A stretch of 46,236 nt of DNA, from contig NZ_LSIJ01000062.1 in assembly GCF_001556185.1 (NCBI RefSeq), forward strand, positions 1 to 46,236, written 5' to 3'. The notes under the pieces are model-generated. The model did no database searches, was not told where the DNA came from, and was given only the letters and a program-made list of their open reading frames with translations. How positions within the stretch are numbered: position 1 is the first letter of the stretch; every line of letters starts with the position of its first letter. Made by a program: the position numbers and the translations under genes. This stretch comes from Sphingomonas sp. CCH10-B3. GTDB taxonomy: Bacteria; Pseudomonadota; Alphaproteobacteria; Sphingomonadales; Sphingomonadaceae. Of the stretch, positions 1-8,945 are shown piece by piece.

Positions 1-165
1 GTGTGGGGCACGCCGGGGGCGCTGCTGGCGGTGCCGCTGCTGATCATCCTGCAGACGATATTGGGTGCCGCAGGAAAGCCCGACATCGCCGGATTCCTGT
101 TCGAACACGGCACGCTCGACCAGCGGCGAAGGCAAGGCAGCGCCGACATGCGAAACCCGCGATGA
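1..165 (+). CDS. AI-2E family transporter (PerM-like), C-terminal fragment
   Basis: Open reading frame entering from the left edge in frame 1 and stopping at TGA 163-165; only the last 54 residues are present. The visible segment has a Trp-Gly-Thr-Pro-Gly turn, then a hydrophobic helix (LLAVPLLIILQTIL) and a short polar tail. This matches the last transmembrane helix of the AI-2E/PerM permease family (WG-x-P-G-A-L-L-A-x-P). The family comprises inner-membrane proteins with about eight helices, linked to export of small molecules. The start and most of the protein lie outside the window, so the substrate cannot be judged. Family confidence rests on one motif. Confidence 0.65.
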   Translation: MWGTPGALLAVPLLIILQTILGAAGKPDIAGFLFEHGTLDQRRRQGSADMRNPR

Positions 166-220
166 TCGCGGTTGACAGGGTGGGGCGGCTCGCTTAGTTG
201 CCGCGCCTCACGCTTCGCAA

Positions 221-297
<77 letters not shown>

Positions 298-315
298 TGC
301 GCGTTTCCCGACAGA

Positions 316-522
316 TCAGCGCCAGCGCCCGGTTTCGACCCATTTGAGCAGCGGGCCAAGCGGCAATATCCAGACCACGCCCGCCACCAGATAGAAAATC
401 GTCTGCACGGCAATCGGCCAGCCGCCGACATAGCTCGACAGGCTGGTGACGATCGCGGCCCAGACGCCGATCAGCGCGATGATAAGGAAGGCACCCGCAG
501 GTTTGCGCCAGCTGGGATTCAT
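316..522 (-). CDS. DUF2842 small membrane protein
   Basis: A 68-residue protein starting MNPSWRKPAG. It has two hydrophobic segments (about residues 11-27 and 36-56), a Gly-Gly-Trp-Pro turn between them, and the tail PLLKWVETGRW. This layout fits the DUF2842 family of small alphaproteobacterial inner-membrane proteins of unknown function. The ATG at 522 overlaps the stop of the preceding fthC gene by four bases (ATGA), so translation is probably coupled. A longer in-frame extension (to 582) exists but would lie inside fthC, so the start at the overlap was preferred. Confidence 0.8.
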   Translation of the reverse strand: MNPSWRKPAGAFLIIALIGVWAAIVTSLSSYVGGWPIAVQTIFYLVAGVVWILPLGPLLKWVETGRWR

Positions 523-1082
523 AGGATGTCGGGTCCGATCCATTGGTGTTCGGTCAGCACCGCGTGGAGCGGGATGTCCCACGCGTCAACCGGGACCTTG
601 GGAACCTGTTGCGCCGACCAAGCAATGCCGATGCGCAGGGCGTCGGGAAGTGCCGCAAACGCGCGGTCGTAATAGCCGGCGCCCTGACCGAGACGGTTCA
701 GCGCAGTATCGAATGCGACCAGCGGCGTCAGGATGAGGTCGGGCGCCACTTCATGCGCGTCATCGGCGGGCTGGCGCAGGCCGAAGGGGCCGCCGATCAG
801 GGGCTTGCCCGGTGTCCAGCCGAGGAAACGCATTGGCCGGTCGCGAGCAGTGACGTGCGGCAGTGCAAGTTGCCAGCCAAGTGCCAGCGCGGCATCGGTA
901 ATCGGCGCGGGATCGATTTCTCCCGCGATCGGCAGATAGCTCGCCATGACGCCGGGGCGTTCCAATCGCGTCTGCAGGGCCGTTGGTACCCGAAGCGGTG
1001 GACCGGCAAAGCCCAGCCGCGCGGCCCGCAGCCGGGCTCGCAACGCCGCTTTGTCATCGGCGATCATGGCTTCGCTTTCCAA
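519..1082 (-). CDS. fthC: 5-formyltetrahydrofolate cyclo-ligase
   Basis: 187 residues (182 if the second ATG at 1067 is used). Converts 5-formyl-THF to 5,10-methenyl-THF with ATP in the cytosol, salvaging a folate species that inhibits one-carbon enzymes. Family signatures are visible: an N-terminal Lys/Arg-rich helix (DDKAALRARLRAARL), SYLPIAGEIDPAPI in the middle, and the C-terminal nucleotide-binding motif RLGQGAGYYDRAF, followed by a VPVDAWDIPLHAVLTE end. Its position downstream of the 6S RNA and zapA is the conserved proteobacterial arrangement. A DUF2842 gene is translationally coupled to its 3' end. Confidence 0.93.
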   Translation of the reverse strand: MESEAMIADDKAALRARLRAARLGFAGPPLRVPTALQTRLERPGVMASYLPIAGEIDPAPITDAALALGWQLALPHVTARDRPMRFLGWTPGKPLIGGPFGLRQPADDAHEVAPDLILTPLVAFDTALNRLGQGAGYYDRAFAALPDALRIGIAWSAQQVPKVPVDAWDIPLHAVLTEHQWIGPDIL

Positions 1083-1097
1083 ATAGCAAGTCGGGAA

Positions 1098-1262
1098 TGT
1101 GGCGGGACCACCATGGGTCGGTTGCTTGAATATCCTCTGACGCCTGTAACGTCAGGTGGGGACCATGTTCTCAGACCAGAATCTGCAAAGGGACAGCCCC
1201 CTTGGATGATGATATCGCCTCAGGGATGTTCGCTAAGCTCGTACCGGGCAGTTCCCGCCACT
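1098..1262 (-). ncRNA. ssrS: 6S RNA (SsrS)
   Basis: The roughly 185-bp gap between zapA and fthC contains a transcript-like sequence whose ends pair: TGGCGGGA at 1260-1253 (read on the minus strand) with TCCCGCCA at 1107-1100. In the middle, minus-strand ACCTGACG...CGTCAGAGG forms the apical stem typical of 6S RNA, flanked by a partly unpaired bubble (GATATCATCATCC; GATATTCAA). 6S RNA mimics an open promoter and sequesters housekeeping RNA polymerase in stationary phase. Synteny (zapA-ssrS-fthC) is the strongest support. The end positions are estimated from pairing, not from a transcription start. Confidence 0.85.
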
Positions 1263-1269
1263 CCTGAAT

Positions 1270-1569
1270 TTAGGCGTTGTCGTCGTCTTTCTCAAGGGCC
1301 GTCGCCAGTGCCTCGAGCCGTTCGGCGAGTTGGTCGAGCAGCGGATGGTCGCCCGATGGTGCGCGCATCTCGGCATCGTTCAGCGCATCGGCCAGCATCA
1401 GTGCGACCAGCAGCATCGTGCGTTCACCACCGACGCCGCCCGAGGCGCGCTGGGCCGCTTCCCAGCGGCCCGCGACCATTTTGCCGAGCCGGATCAGATG
1501 CGCTTCCTGTCCGTCGGCGCAGCCGATGCGATGGTCGCGATCACCGATGCGGAGCGTGACTTCGGCCAT
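1270..1569 (-). CDS. zapA: cell division protein ZapA
   Basis: 99 residues beginning MAEVTLRIGDRDHRIGCADGQ. ZapA is a small cytosolic protein that bundles FtsZ protofilaments at the Z-ring. The N-terminal beta region with the I-x-(D/N)-R-x-(Y/H)-x-I-x-C pattern is followed by helices (EEAHLIRLGKMVAGRW-like) and a C-terminal coiled coil ending in a very acidic EKDDDNA tail, the normal ZapA layout. The start ATG (1569-1567) overlaps the stop of the upstream 60-residue gene by one base (TGATG), and the 6S RNA follows immediately. Confidence 0.88.
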   Translation of the reverse strand: MAEVTLRIGDRDHRIGCADGQEAHLIRLGKMVAGRWEAAQRASGGVGGERTMLLVALMLADALNDAEMRAPSGDHPLLDQLAERLEALATALEKDDDNA

Positions 1570-1751
1570 CAGCCGCGCGCATCCGCGAGCAATTTGTCGA
1601 GCGCTTCGATTGCTTCGCCCATCCGTGCGCGCAGCGCGGCGTGGCGCCGGATCAGGGCCTGATGCGCCTCGGCGCGCGCGGCAATGGCTGTGTCGATCCG
1701 GGTGAGCGCGCGGTCGATCCGATCGGTCGCCGCCAGTTTTTCCTCCGTCAT
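1569..1751 (-). CDS. small coiled-coil protein upstream of zapA
   Basis: A 60-residue, almost wholly helical, charged protein (MTEEKLAATDRIDRAL...IEALDKLLADARG) with heptad-like spacing of Leu/Ile/Ala, so probably a coiled coil. No catalytic motif is seen. It is the first gene of the zapA group, coupled to zapA by a TGATG junction, so it may act with ZapA at the divisome; that is inference from position. The start at 1751 was chosen because upstream sequence in frame reads into the divergent tkt promoter region. Confidence 0.7.
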   Translation of the reverse strand: MTEEKLAATDRIDRALTRIDTAIAARAEAHQALIRRHAALRARMGEAIEALDKLLADARG

Positions 1752-1896
1752 CGCGTATCGATAGCAGGCTCGCGCGGCACCGCAAGCACCGCCAAGGTTG
1801 ACGCGGACGCGCGACGCCCGCAAAGACGCGGCCACATATCGACTCGCCGGAATTAGCCCCCTTGTCAGCGCTGAGCCCGGCCATCCGGGGATATTG

Positions 1897-3858
1897 ATGG
1901 GCGTCGCCGACTCCGACTTAGCCAATGCCATCCGCGCGCTGTCGATGGATGCAGTGGAGGCCGCCAATTCGGGCCATCCCGGCATGCCGATGGGCATGGC
2001 CGATGTCGCAACGGTGCTGTTCACGCGCTATCTGAAGTTCGATCCCGCCGATCCGCAATGGCCCGACCGCGACCGCTTCGTGCTGTCGGCGGGGCATGGA
2101 TCGATGCTGATCTACAGCCTGCTCCACCTGACCGGCTATGCGCGGCCGACGATCGACGACATTCGCCATTTCCGCCAGCTCGGCAGCCCGTGCGCGGGGC
2201 ACCCTGAGAATTTCGAGCTGGCCGGCGTCGAATGCACCACCGGGCCGCTGGGGCAGGGGCTGGCGATGGCCGTCGGCATGGCAGTCGCCGAGCGGCATCT
2301 GAACGCGGTATTCGACGATGCGCTGGTCGATCACCGCACCTGGGTGGTGGCGGGCGACGGCTGCCTTATGGAAGGCATCAACCACGAAGCCGTTGGGCTG
2401 GCGGGGCACTTGCGGCTCGGGCGGCTCAACGTGCTGTGGGACGACAACCGCATCACCATCGACGGCGCGGTATCGCTGTCGTCGAGTGAGGATATCCCTG
2501 CGCGCTATGCCGCGAGCGGCTGGCACGTCGTCGAATGCGACGGGCATGACTTTGCCGACATCGCGCGCGCGATTGAGGAAGCCATCGCCGATCCGCGCCC
2601 CTCGCTGATCCGCTGCCGCACGATCATTGGCAAGGGCGCCCCCAACAAGCAGGGCACGTCGAAGACGCATGGCGCCGCGCTCGGCAAGGACGAAGTCGCC
2701 GCCGCACGCGAACATCTGGGCTGGAGCGCGGCGCCATTCGAAATCCCCAGCGACATTCGCGACGCGTGGCTCGATTTCGGCAAGCGTGGCGCGCCCGCGC
2801 GGGCGGCATGGGCTGAGCGGCTCGCCGCGCATGCCGACGGCGCCGAATTCACGCGGCGGATGGCGGGTGAGGTCGATGTGGAAGACGCGACCGGCTGGGC
2901 CTTCGCCAATTGGGACAAGGTGCCCGCGTCGGTTGCGACCCGCAAGGCATCCGAATTCGCGCTCGGCGGCCTGACCGCGGCGATGCCCGAGCTGATCGGC
3001 GGCTCGGCCGACTTGACCGGCTCGAACCTCACCAAGACGCCGGCGCTGACGACGTTGTCGGCGGACGATTACGCCGGGCGCTACATCAACTACGGCATCC
3101 GCGAATTCGGGATGGCGGCGGCGATGAACGGCATGGCGCTCCACGGCGGCGTGATTCCGTTTGGCGGCACGTTCCTTGTGTTCTCGGACTATGCGCGACC
3201 CGCGATCCGGTTGTCGGCGCTACAGCGCGCGCGTGTCGTCTATGTGATGACGCATGATTCGATCGGCGTGGGCGAGGATGGCCCGACGCACCAGCCGATC
3301 GAGCATGTGATGAGCCTGCGGATGATCCCCAATCTCGACGTCTATCGCCCGTGCGATGCGGTCGAGACGGCGGAATGCTGGGCGCTGGCACTGGCGAAGC
3401 AAGACGGCCCCGGGCTGTTGGCACTCTCCCGCCAGAACCTGCCGCTGTTGCGCGAGACGGGCGACATGCTGAGCGCGCGCGGCGCCTACCGCCTCCGGGC
3501 CGCCACCGCTGCGCGGCAGGTCGTGCTGATCGCGAGTGGCTCCGAAGTGTCGATTGCGGTCGAGACTGCCGACGCGCTCGAAGCGCAGGGCATCGGCGCC
3601 GACGTCGTGTCGATGCCGTGCTGGTCGCGCTTCGACGCGCAGGACGCCGCTTATCGCGCCGACGTCCTCCCCGCCGATGTGCTGAAAGTTTCGATCGAGG
3701 CGGGCACAACGCTGGGTTGGGAGCGTTACACCGGGGACGGCCTGCGCATCGGCATCGACAGTTTTGGTGCCTCCGGACCTGCGGGCGATCTCTACAAGCA
3801 TTTTGGCCTGACGGCAGACACCATCGCGCCGAAGATCATCAATAAATTGAAGAACTAA
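1897..3858 (+). CDS. tkt: transketolase
   Basis: 653 residues. Thiamine-diphosphate enzyme that transfers two-carbon ketol units in the pentose phosphate pathway, linking to the glyceraldehyde 3-phosphate used by the next genes. Visible motifs: GHPGMPMGMADVATVLF near the N-terminus, the FVLSAGHGS substrate loop, CTTGPLGQGLAMAVGMA, the ThDP-binding GDGCLMEG...N motif, the pyrimidine-domain FGIREFGMA-type signature (YGIREFGMAAAMNG), THDSIGVGEDGPTHQPIEH and the C-terminal SFGASGPAGDLYKHFGLT. The ATG at 1897 is preceded by a purine-rich GGGGATA. An in-frame upstream extension exists but is not needed by the family. First gene of a long co-directional operon. Confidence 0.95.
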   Translation: MGVADSDLANAIRALSMDAVEAANSGHPGMPMGMADVATVLFTRYLKFDPADPQWPDRDRFVLSAGHGSMLIYSLLHLTGYARPTIDDIRHFRQLGSPCAGHPENFELAGVECTTGPLGQGLAMAVGMAVAERHLNAVFDDALVDHRTWVVAGDGCLMEGINHEAVGLAGHLRLGRLNVLWDDNRITIDGAVSLSSSEDIPARYAASGWHVVECDGHDFADIARAIEEAIADPRPSLIRCRTIIGKGAPNKQGTSKTHGAALGKDEVAAAREHLGWSAAPFEIPSDIRDAWLDFGKRGAPARAAWAERLAAHADGAEFTRRMAGEVDVEDATGWAFANWDKVPASVATRKASEFALGGLTAAMPELIGGSADLTGSNLTKTPALTTLSADDYAGRYINYGIREFGMAAAMNGMALHGGVIPFGGTFLVFSDYARPAIRLSALQRARVVYVMTHDSIGVGEDGPTHQPIEHVMSLRMIPNLDVYRPCDAVETAECWALALAKQDGPGLLALSRQNLPLLRETGDMLSARGAYRLRAATAARQVVLIASGSEVSIAVETADALEAQGIGADVVSMPCWSRFDAQDAAYRADVLPADVLKVSIEAGTTLGWERYTGDGLRIGIDSFGASGPAGDLYKHFGLTADTIAPKIINKLKN

Positions 3859-3873
3859 CGGAGTCTTTTTGAC

Positions 3874-4884
3874 ATGACAGTCAAGGTTGCAATCAACGGT
3901 TTCGGGCGCATTGGTCGGCTCGTCGCGCGCGCAATGCTCGAACAGGGCGACACCGGGCTGGAACTGGTCGCGGTCAATGACCTCGCCGACGCCAGTGCGA
4001 ACGCCTGGTTGTTCAGCCGCGACAGCGTCCATGGCAAATATCCCGGCACCGTCACCGCCGAGGGCAATGACATCGTGATCGACGGCAAGCGCATCCGCGT
4101 CACCGCCGAGCGCGATCCGGCGAACCTGCCGCACGCCGAACTTGGCGTCGACCTCGTACTCGAATGCACCGGCTTCTTCACAGATCGTGCGAGCTGTCAG
4201 AAGCATCTCGATGCAGGCGCAAAGAAAGTGCTGATTTCGGCGCCGGGCAAGGGTGTCGACCTGACCGTCGTCTACGGCGTCAACCACGACAAGCTGACCG
4301 GCGATCACGTCATCGTGTCGAACGCGTCGTGCACCACCAATTGCCTCGCGCCGGTCGCCAAGGTCCTCAACGACGCGATCGGCATCGAGCGCGGGCTGAT
4401 GACGACGGTGCATGCCTATACCAACGACCAGAAGATCCTCGACCAGGTCCACAGCGATCCGCGCCGCGCGCGTGCCGCCGCGATGTCGATCATCCCGACC
4501 ACCACGGGTGCTGCCCGCGCGGTCGGCGAAGTGCTGCCCGAATTGAAGGGCAAGCTCGACGGCTCGGCGATCCGCGTGCCGGTGCCCGACGTCAGCCTCG
4601 TCGATCTGACCTTCACGCCAAAGCGTGACGTGACCAAGGACGAAGTCAACGCGATCCTGAAGGCAGCGTCGGAAAGCGGTCCGCTCGCGGGTATCCTCGA
4701 TTACACCGACGAGCCCCTGGTCTCGATCGACCTGATGCACAATGCAGCATCCTCGACGGTCGACAGCCTCGAAACCGCCGTGATCGACGGCAAGCTGGTG
4801 CGCGTCGTCAGCTGGTACGACAATGAATGGGGCTTTTCGAACCGCATGGTCGACACCGCCAAGGCTATGGCGGCGTTCCTCTAA
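3874..4884 (+). CDS. gap: type I glyceraldehyde-3-phosphate dehydrogenase
   Basis: 336 residues. Oxidises and phosphorylates glyceraldehyde 3-phosphate to 1,3-bisphosphoglycerate with NAD(P). The N-terminal Rossmann motif is [13 protein letters not shown], the catalytic motif [12 protein letters not shown] has its nucleophile at about Cys153, the catalytic His lies in TVHAYTNDQ, and the C-terminal [12 protein letters not shown] signature is intact. It lies 15 bp after tkt, and a MOSC gene starts 4 bp after its stop. Length is normal for the family. Confidence 0.97.
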   Translation: MTVKVAINGFGRIGRLVARAMLEQGDTGLELVAVNDLADASANAWLFSRDSVHGKYPGTVTAEGNDIVIDGKRIRVTAERDPANLPHAELGVDLVLECTGFFTDRASCQKHLDAGAKKVLISAPGKGVDLTVVYGVNHDKLTGDHVIVSNASCTTNCLAPVAKVLNDAIGIERGLMTTVHAYTNDQKILDQVHSDPRRARAAAMSIIPTTTGAARAVGEVLPELKGKLDGSAIRVPVPDVSLVDLTFTPKRDVTKDEVNAILKAASESGPLAGILDYTDEPLVSIDLMHNAASSTVDSLETAVIDGKLVRVVSWYDNEWGFSNRMVDTAKAMAAFL

Positions 4885-4887
4885 GCG

Positions 4888-5346
4888 ATGGGCGTCCTTG
4901 CCGGGATTGCGCGGCACGGACGCCCGCGCGGGTCGATCGAATTGCTCGATACGGTCGAGGTCACGCGCGACGGCGGGCTGGCCGGCGATTTTCGCGGCGC
5001 GGTGAAACCCGGCGGGCGCGGGCGGCGGCAAGTGTCGCTGATCGAGCGCGCCGACTGGGACGCGGCCATGCGTGACCTTGGCGTGAACCACGATTGGTCG
5101 GTGCGGCGCGCGAACCTGCTGGTCGATGCGTTGGACTTGCCCCAGCAGCCGGGCAGGCGGCTGCGGATCGGTGCGGTGCTGCTCGAAATCACGCAGGAAT
5201 GCGATCCGTGCAGCCGGATGGAAGAGATTGCGCCGGGGTTGAAGGCCGCGCTGACGGCCGACTGGCGCGGCGGGGCATTGGCAAAAGTGATCGAAGCGGG
5301 CCGCATCGCAATCGGCGACCCCATCAGCTTGGAGGACGAGGCGTGA
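4888..5346 (+). CDS. MOSC domain-containing protein
   Basis: 152 residues. The pattern fits MOSC domains: an N-terminal beta strand ([23 protein letters not shown]), [14 protein letters not shown], the N-(L/H)-x-V region [12 protein letters not shown], and the single conserved Cys in the [22 protein letters not shown] segment, followed by a [19 protein letters not shown] end. MOSC proteins bind molybdenum cofactor or a derived sulfur and often act in sulfur transfer or detoxification; the substrate is unknown. It sits between gap and pgk, and its TGA overlaps the GTG start of pgk, an unusual place for this family. Confidence 0.85.
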   Translation: MGVLAGIARHGRPRGSIELLDTVEVTRDGGLAGDFRGAVKPGGRGRRQVSLIERADWDAAMRDLGVNHDWSVRRANLLVDALDLPQQPGRRLRIGAVLLEITQECDPCSRMEEIAPGLKAALTADWRGGALAKVIEAGRIAIGDPISLEDEA

Positions 5347-6530
5347 AAGCTTTCAGGACGCTCGACGACATGGGCGACATCAGCGGCAAGCGTGTGCTGG
5401 TGCGCGAGGATCTGAACGTGCCGATGGCCGACGGCAAAGTGAGCGACGACACGCGGCTGCGCGCGACGGTACCGACGGTGGCCGAACTGGCGGATCGCGG
5501 CGCGATCGTGCTGATCCTTGCGCATTTCGGCCGGCCGAAAGCGCCGAGCGCCGAATTCTCGCTTCACCAGATCGTCGAACCCTATGCGGCCGTGCTCGGC
5601 CGCCCGGTCCATTATGTCGACTGGGAAGGCGATACCGCGGCGGTTGCGAAACTTCAGTCCGGCGATGTCGCGATCGTCGAGAACACGCGCTTCTTCGGCG
5701 GCGAGGAAAAGAATGATCCGGCGACCGTCGCGCGCTTTGCCGCGCTCGGCGATCTTTATGTCAACGATGCCTTTTCCGCCGCGCACCGCGCGCATGCCTC
5801 GACCGAGGGCCTTGCGCATGTGCTGCCCTCCTTTGCCGGGCGCGCGATGGAGGCCGAGCTCGACGCACTCGACAAGGCGCTCGGCAATCCCGAGCATCCG
5901 GTCGCAGCCGTCGTCGGCGGCGCCAAGGTGTCGACCAAGCTCGACGTGCTGCGACATCTGGTCGCGCGCGTCGATCACCTGATCATCGGCGGCGGCATGG
6001 CCAATACCTTCCTCGCCGCGCGCGGGGTGAAGGTCGGCAAGTCGCTGTGCGAGCATGAACTGACCGGGACGGCGGACGACATCTTTGCCGCGGCCGAAGC
6101 GGCCAATTGCACGATCCATCTGCCCTATGACGTGGTCGTCGCAAAGGAATTCGCGCCCAATCCGGCGTCCTTGCGGACTTGCAACGTCCATGAGGTCGCC
6201 GAGGATGAAATGATCCTCGATATCGGCCCGGCAGCGACCGAGGCGCTGGCGGATGTGCTCAAGACCTGCCGCACGCTCGTGTGGAACGGCCCGCTCGGCG
6301 CGTTCGAGACTCCGCCGTTCGATGCCGCGACGATGGCGCTCGCGCGCACGGCGGCGGCGCTGACGAGCGAGGGGTCGCTGGTGTCGGTCGCGGGCGGCGG
6401 CGATACCGTCGCGGCGCTCAACAAGGCGGGGGTGGGCGACCAGTTCAGCTTCGTGTCGACCGCGGGCGGTGCCTTTCTCGAATGGATGGAAGGCAAGCAA
6501 CTGCCCGGCGTGGCGGCACTCGCGCGCTGA
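5343..6530 (+). CDS. pgk: phosphoglycerate kinase
   Basis: 395 residues with a GTG start inside GTGA that overlaps the MOSC stop. Transfers phosphate from 1,3-bisphosphoglycerate to ADP. Typical motifs: [13 protein letters not shown] with the phosphoglycerate-binding Arg/Asp/Asn, [72 protein letters not shown] and the nucleotide loop [16 protein letters not shown]. No ATG fits the family N-terminus, so GTG at 5343 is the best start. Coupled translation with the MOSC gene is likely. Confidence 0.96.
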   Translation: MKAFRTLDDMGDISGKRVLVREDLNVPMADGKVSDDTRLRATVPTVAELADRGAIVLILAHFGRPKAPSAEFSLHQIVEPYAAVLGRPVHYVDWEGDTAAVAKLQSGDVAIVENTRFFGGEEKNDPATVARFAALGDLYVNDAFSAAHRAHASTEGLAHVLPSFAGRAMEAELDALDKALGNPEHPVAAVVGGAKVSTKLDVLRHLVARVDHLIIGGGMANTFLAARGVKVGKSLCEHELTGTADDIFAAAEAANCTIHLPYDVVVAKEFAPNPASLRTCNVHEVAEDEMILDIGPAATEALADVLKTCRTLVWNGPLGAFETPPFDAATMALARTAAALTSEGSLVSVAGGGDTVAALNKAGVGDQFSFVSTAGGAFLEWMEGKQLPGVAALAR

Positions 6531-6612
6531 TCCTGATCCCCGTGGTTGCGAAGGCTCGGGGGGGCGGCTAACAGCGCCGCAGCATTCGTATGCATCGAAC
6601 CAGGGGAACCCC

Positions 6613-7524
6613 ATGACGCCGACCGTCAAAGCCATTCTTGCCAATTATGAATCCGACAATCCCGGTGTGAAGGCCAATCTGGCACGCATCCTGATGCAGG
6701 GGCGACTGGGCGGCACCGGAAAGCTGATCATCCTGCCGGTCGACCAGGGTTTCGAGCACGGTCCGGCACGCTCATTCGCGGTCAACCCGCCCGCCTATGA
6801 CCCGCATTATCATTTTCAGCTCGCGATCGATGCAGGGCTCAGCGCCTATGCCGCACCGCTCGGCATGATCGAGGCGGGCGCCGGCACTTTCGCCGGGCAG
6901 ATCCCGACCATTTTGAAGGTCAATTCGTCGAACAGCTGGGCGACCAGCATCAACCAGGCACTGACCGGCAGCGTCGAGGATGCGCTGCGGCTTGGCTGCG
7001 CGGCGATCGGCTTCACCATCTATCCGGGCGCCGACGACGTGTTCGACATGATGGAGGAAATCCAGCAGATGTCGGCCGAAGCCAAGTCGGTCGGCATCGC
7101 CACCGTGATCTGGTCCTACCCGCGCGGCGGCAAGCTGTCGAAGAAGGGCGAACTCGCGCTCGACGTTGGCGCTTATGCCGCGCACATGGCGGCGCTGCTC
7201 GGCGCGCACATTATCAAGGTCAAGCTGCCGACCGATCACATCGAGCAGGACGACGCGCAAAAGGCCTATGAAGGCTTCGACGCTTCGACCCAGGCAAAGC
7301 GGGTCGCGCATGTCGTGCAGTCGTGCTTCAACGGGCGCCGGATCGTGGTGTTCTCGGGCGGCGCGGCCAAGGGGGCCGATGCGGTCTATCAAGACGCGCG
7401 CGACATCCGCGATGGCGGCGGCAATGGCTCGATCATCGGCCGCAACACCTTCCAGCGGCCGCGGGACGAGGCGCTCGCGATGCTCGACAAGCTGGTCGCG
7501 ATCTATAAGGGCGAGGAAGCCTGA
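6613..7524 (+). CDS. class I (DhnA-type) fructose-bisphosphate aldolase
   Basis: 303 residues. Cleaves fructose 1,6-bisphosphate by Schiff-base chemistry, without the metal used by class II enzymes. The archaeal/FbaB-type layout is visible: LIILPVDQGFEHGP near the N-terminus, a GFTIYPG strand, WSYPRGGK, the Lys-bearing strand AHIIKVKLPTD (Lys202 or Lys204 is the likely Schiff-base residue), and phosphate-binding loops VVFSGGAAKG and GGGNGSIIGRN. ATG 6613 follows CAGGGGAACCCC, which contains a usable ribosome-binding site. It completes a gap-pgk-aldolase run and its stop is overlapped by the next gene. Confidence 0.92.
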   Translation: MTPTVKAILANYESDNPGVKANLARILMQGRLGGTGKLIILPVDQGFEHGPARSFAVNPPAYDPHYHFQLAIDAGLSAYAAPLGMIEAGAGTFAGQIPTILKVNSSNSWATSINQALTGSVEDALRLGCAAIGFTIYPGADDVFDMMEEIQQMSAEAKSVGIATVIWSYPRGGKLSKKGELALDVGAYAAHMAALLGAHIIKVKLPTDHIEQDDAQKAYEGFDASTQAKRVAHVVQSCFNGRRIVVFSGGAAKGADAVYQDARDIRDGGGNGSIIGRNTFQRPRDEALAMLDKLVAIYKGEEA

Positions 7525-8273
7525 ACCCGTTCGACCTCAGCAGCCGCGTCGCGCTGGTGACGGGCGCGGGGCGGGGGCTGGGGTTCGAGATTGCGCGCGC
7601 GCTGGCATTGGCTGGCGCGCGCGTCGTGCTAAACGGGCGTGACGAAGCGCGGCTTGCCGATGCGGTGGCGCGGATCGGCGGCGATGCCGTGGTGCGTGCC
7701 TTCGACATCACCGATGCGGCAGCGGTCGATGCGCATGTTGCAGCAATTGCTGCGCAGCATGGCAGCATCGACATCCTCGTCAACAACGTCGGGCAGCGCG
7801 ACCGGCGGGCGCTCTCCGACTTCGCGGTCGCCGAAGTGCGGGCGCTGACCGAGGCCAATCTGATCGCGCCGCTGATGCTCGCGCGCGCGGTCGCGCCGGG
7901 GATGATCGAGCGCGGACGCGGGCGAATCATCAACATCACCTCGATCGCCGGGCCGATCTCGAACAGCGGCGATCCGGTCTATACGATGACCAAGGGCGGG
8001 CTGGCGGCGCTCACGCGCGCGCTTGCCGCCGATCTCGGCCCGCACGGGGTGACCGTGAACGGCATTGCGCCGGGCTTCTTCGCTACCGAAGCCAATGCCG
8101 CAATGGTCGCCGACGCAGGCATCGCCGACTGGCTGGGCCGGCGGACCTCGCTCAAGCGCTGGGGGCGGCCCGAAGAAGTCGCGGGCGCCGCCGTCTTCCT
8201 TGCCTCGGATGCGGCGTCCTATATCACGGGCGAGATCATCACCGTCGACGGCGGCTATCTCGCGCATTTTTAA
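7521..8273 (+). CDS. SDR family oxidoreductase
   Basis: About 250 residues. Short-chain dehydrogenase with the cofactor motif VALVTGAGRGLGFEIA, the NNVG motif, catalytic Ser in INITSIAGPIS, YTMTKGG (Tyr-x3-Lys), and the C-terminal DGGYL end of gluconate 5-dehydrogenase/3-ketoacyl reductase-like members. The substrate is unknown. The first canonical start (GTG 7557) would cut off the first beta strand. The only codon upstream that restores it before an in-frame TAA (7506-7508) is CTG at 7521, in CTGA overlapping the aldolase stop. The start is therefore inferred. Confidence 0.88.
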   Translation: MNPFDLSSRVALVTGAGRGLGFEIARALALAGARVVLNGRDEARLADAVARIGGDAVVRAFDITDAAAVDAHVAAIAAQHGSIDILVNNVGQRDRRALSDFAVAEVRALTEANLIAPLMLARAVAPGMIERGRGRIINITSIAGPISNSGDPVYTMTKGGLAALTRALAADLGPHGVTVNGIAPGFFATEANAAMVADAGIADWLGRRTSLKRWGRPEEVAGAAVFLASDAASYITGEIITVDGGYLAHF

Positions 8274-8285
8274 AGGCAAAGCAGC

Positions 8286-8945
8286 ATGAGCGACTGGTCC
8301 AGCGTCGACGATTATATTGGCGGCAAGCTGCTTGGCGATGATGCCGCGCTCACGGCGGCGCTCGTAGCGAATGCATCTGCCGGACTGCCGCCGATCGATG
8401 TTTCGGCAGCACAGGGCAAGATGCTGCATCTCCTTGCGCGGACAGCGGGCGCGCGCCGCATACTCGAAATCGGCACGCTCGGCGGCTATTCGACGATCTG
8501 GCTGGCGCGTGCGCTGCCCGATGGCGGTCAAGTCGTGACGCTCGAAATCGAGCCGTACCATGCCGAAGTCGCCCGAGCGAATATCGCGCATGCGGGACTT
8601 GCCGAACGCGTCGATCTGCGGGTTGGCGCCGCGACCGCCACGCTGGCGGCAATGCAGGCGGGCGGTGAGGGGCCGTTCGATTTCGTCTTCATCGACGCCG
8701 ACAAGGAAAATGGCGAAGGCTATGTCCGTGCCGCCATCGCGCTGGGCCGTCCGGGGACGGTGATCGTCGTCGACAATGTCGTGCGCGAAGGCGGCATTCT
8801 CGATCCCGCAAGCGACGATCCCAGGGTCATCGGCACGCGGGCGCTGTTCGACTATGTAGCGGATGAACCCCGGCTCTCCGCAACCGCTGTGCAGACGGTG
8901 GGTGCGAAGAAATGGGACGGATTTCTGCTCGCGATCGTGCAATGA
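8286..8945 (+). CDS. class I SAM-dependent O-methyltransferase (COMT-like)
   Basis: 219 residues. The fold of the small bacterial/caffeoyl-CoA-type O-methyltransferases is recognisable: GKMLHLLARTAGARRILEIGTLGGYSTIWLA (SAM motif I), VVTLEIEPYHAEVARANI, FDFVFIDADKENGEGY with metal-binding acids, and VIVVDNVVREG. The acceptor is unknown; family members methylate catechols and other hydroxylated aromatics. It follows the SDR gene by 12 bp, and its stop overlaps the thiE start (ATGA), so it belongs to the same transcript. Confidence 0.9.
   Translation: MSDWSSVDDYIGGKLLGDDAALTAALVANASAGLPPIDVSAAQGKMLHLLARTAGARRILEIGTLGGYSTIWLARALPDGGQVVTLEIEPYHAEVARANIAHAGLAERVDLRVGAATATLAAMQAGGEGPFDFVFIDADKENGEGYVRAAIALGRPGTVIVVDNVVREGGILDPASDDPRVIGTRALFDYVADEPRLSATAVQTVGAKKWDGFLLAIVQ

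Noticed and set aside
1752..1896. TPP riboswitch before transketolase, given thiE in the operon
   Set aside because: The CUGAGA and ACC(U)GA...GAUAAUG-type THI-box signatures are absent; the leader is short and divergent to the zapA group.
3220..5091. 623-codon open frame on the minus strand across tkt, gap and MOSC
   Set aside because: It is antisense to three unmistakable genes and its protein is Arg/Asp/His-rich with no motif, as expected of a shadow frame in GC-rich DNA.
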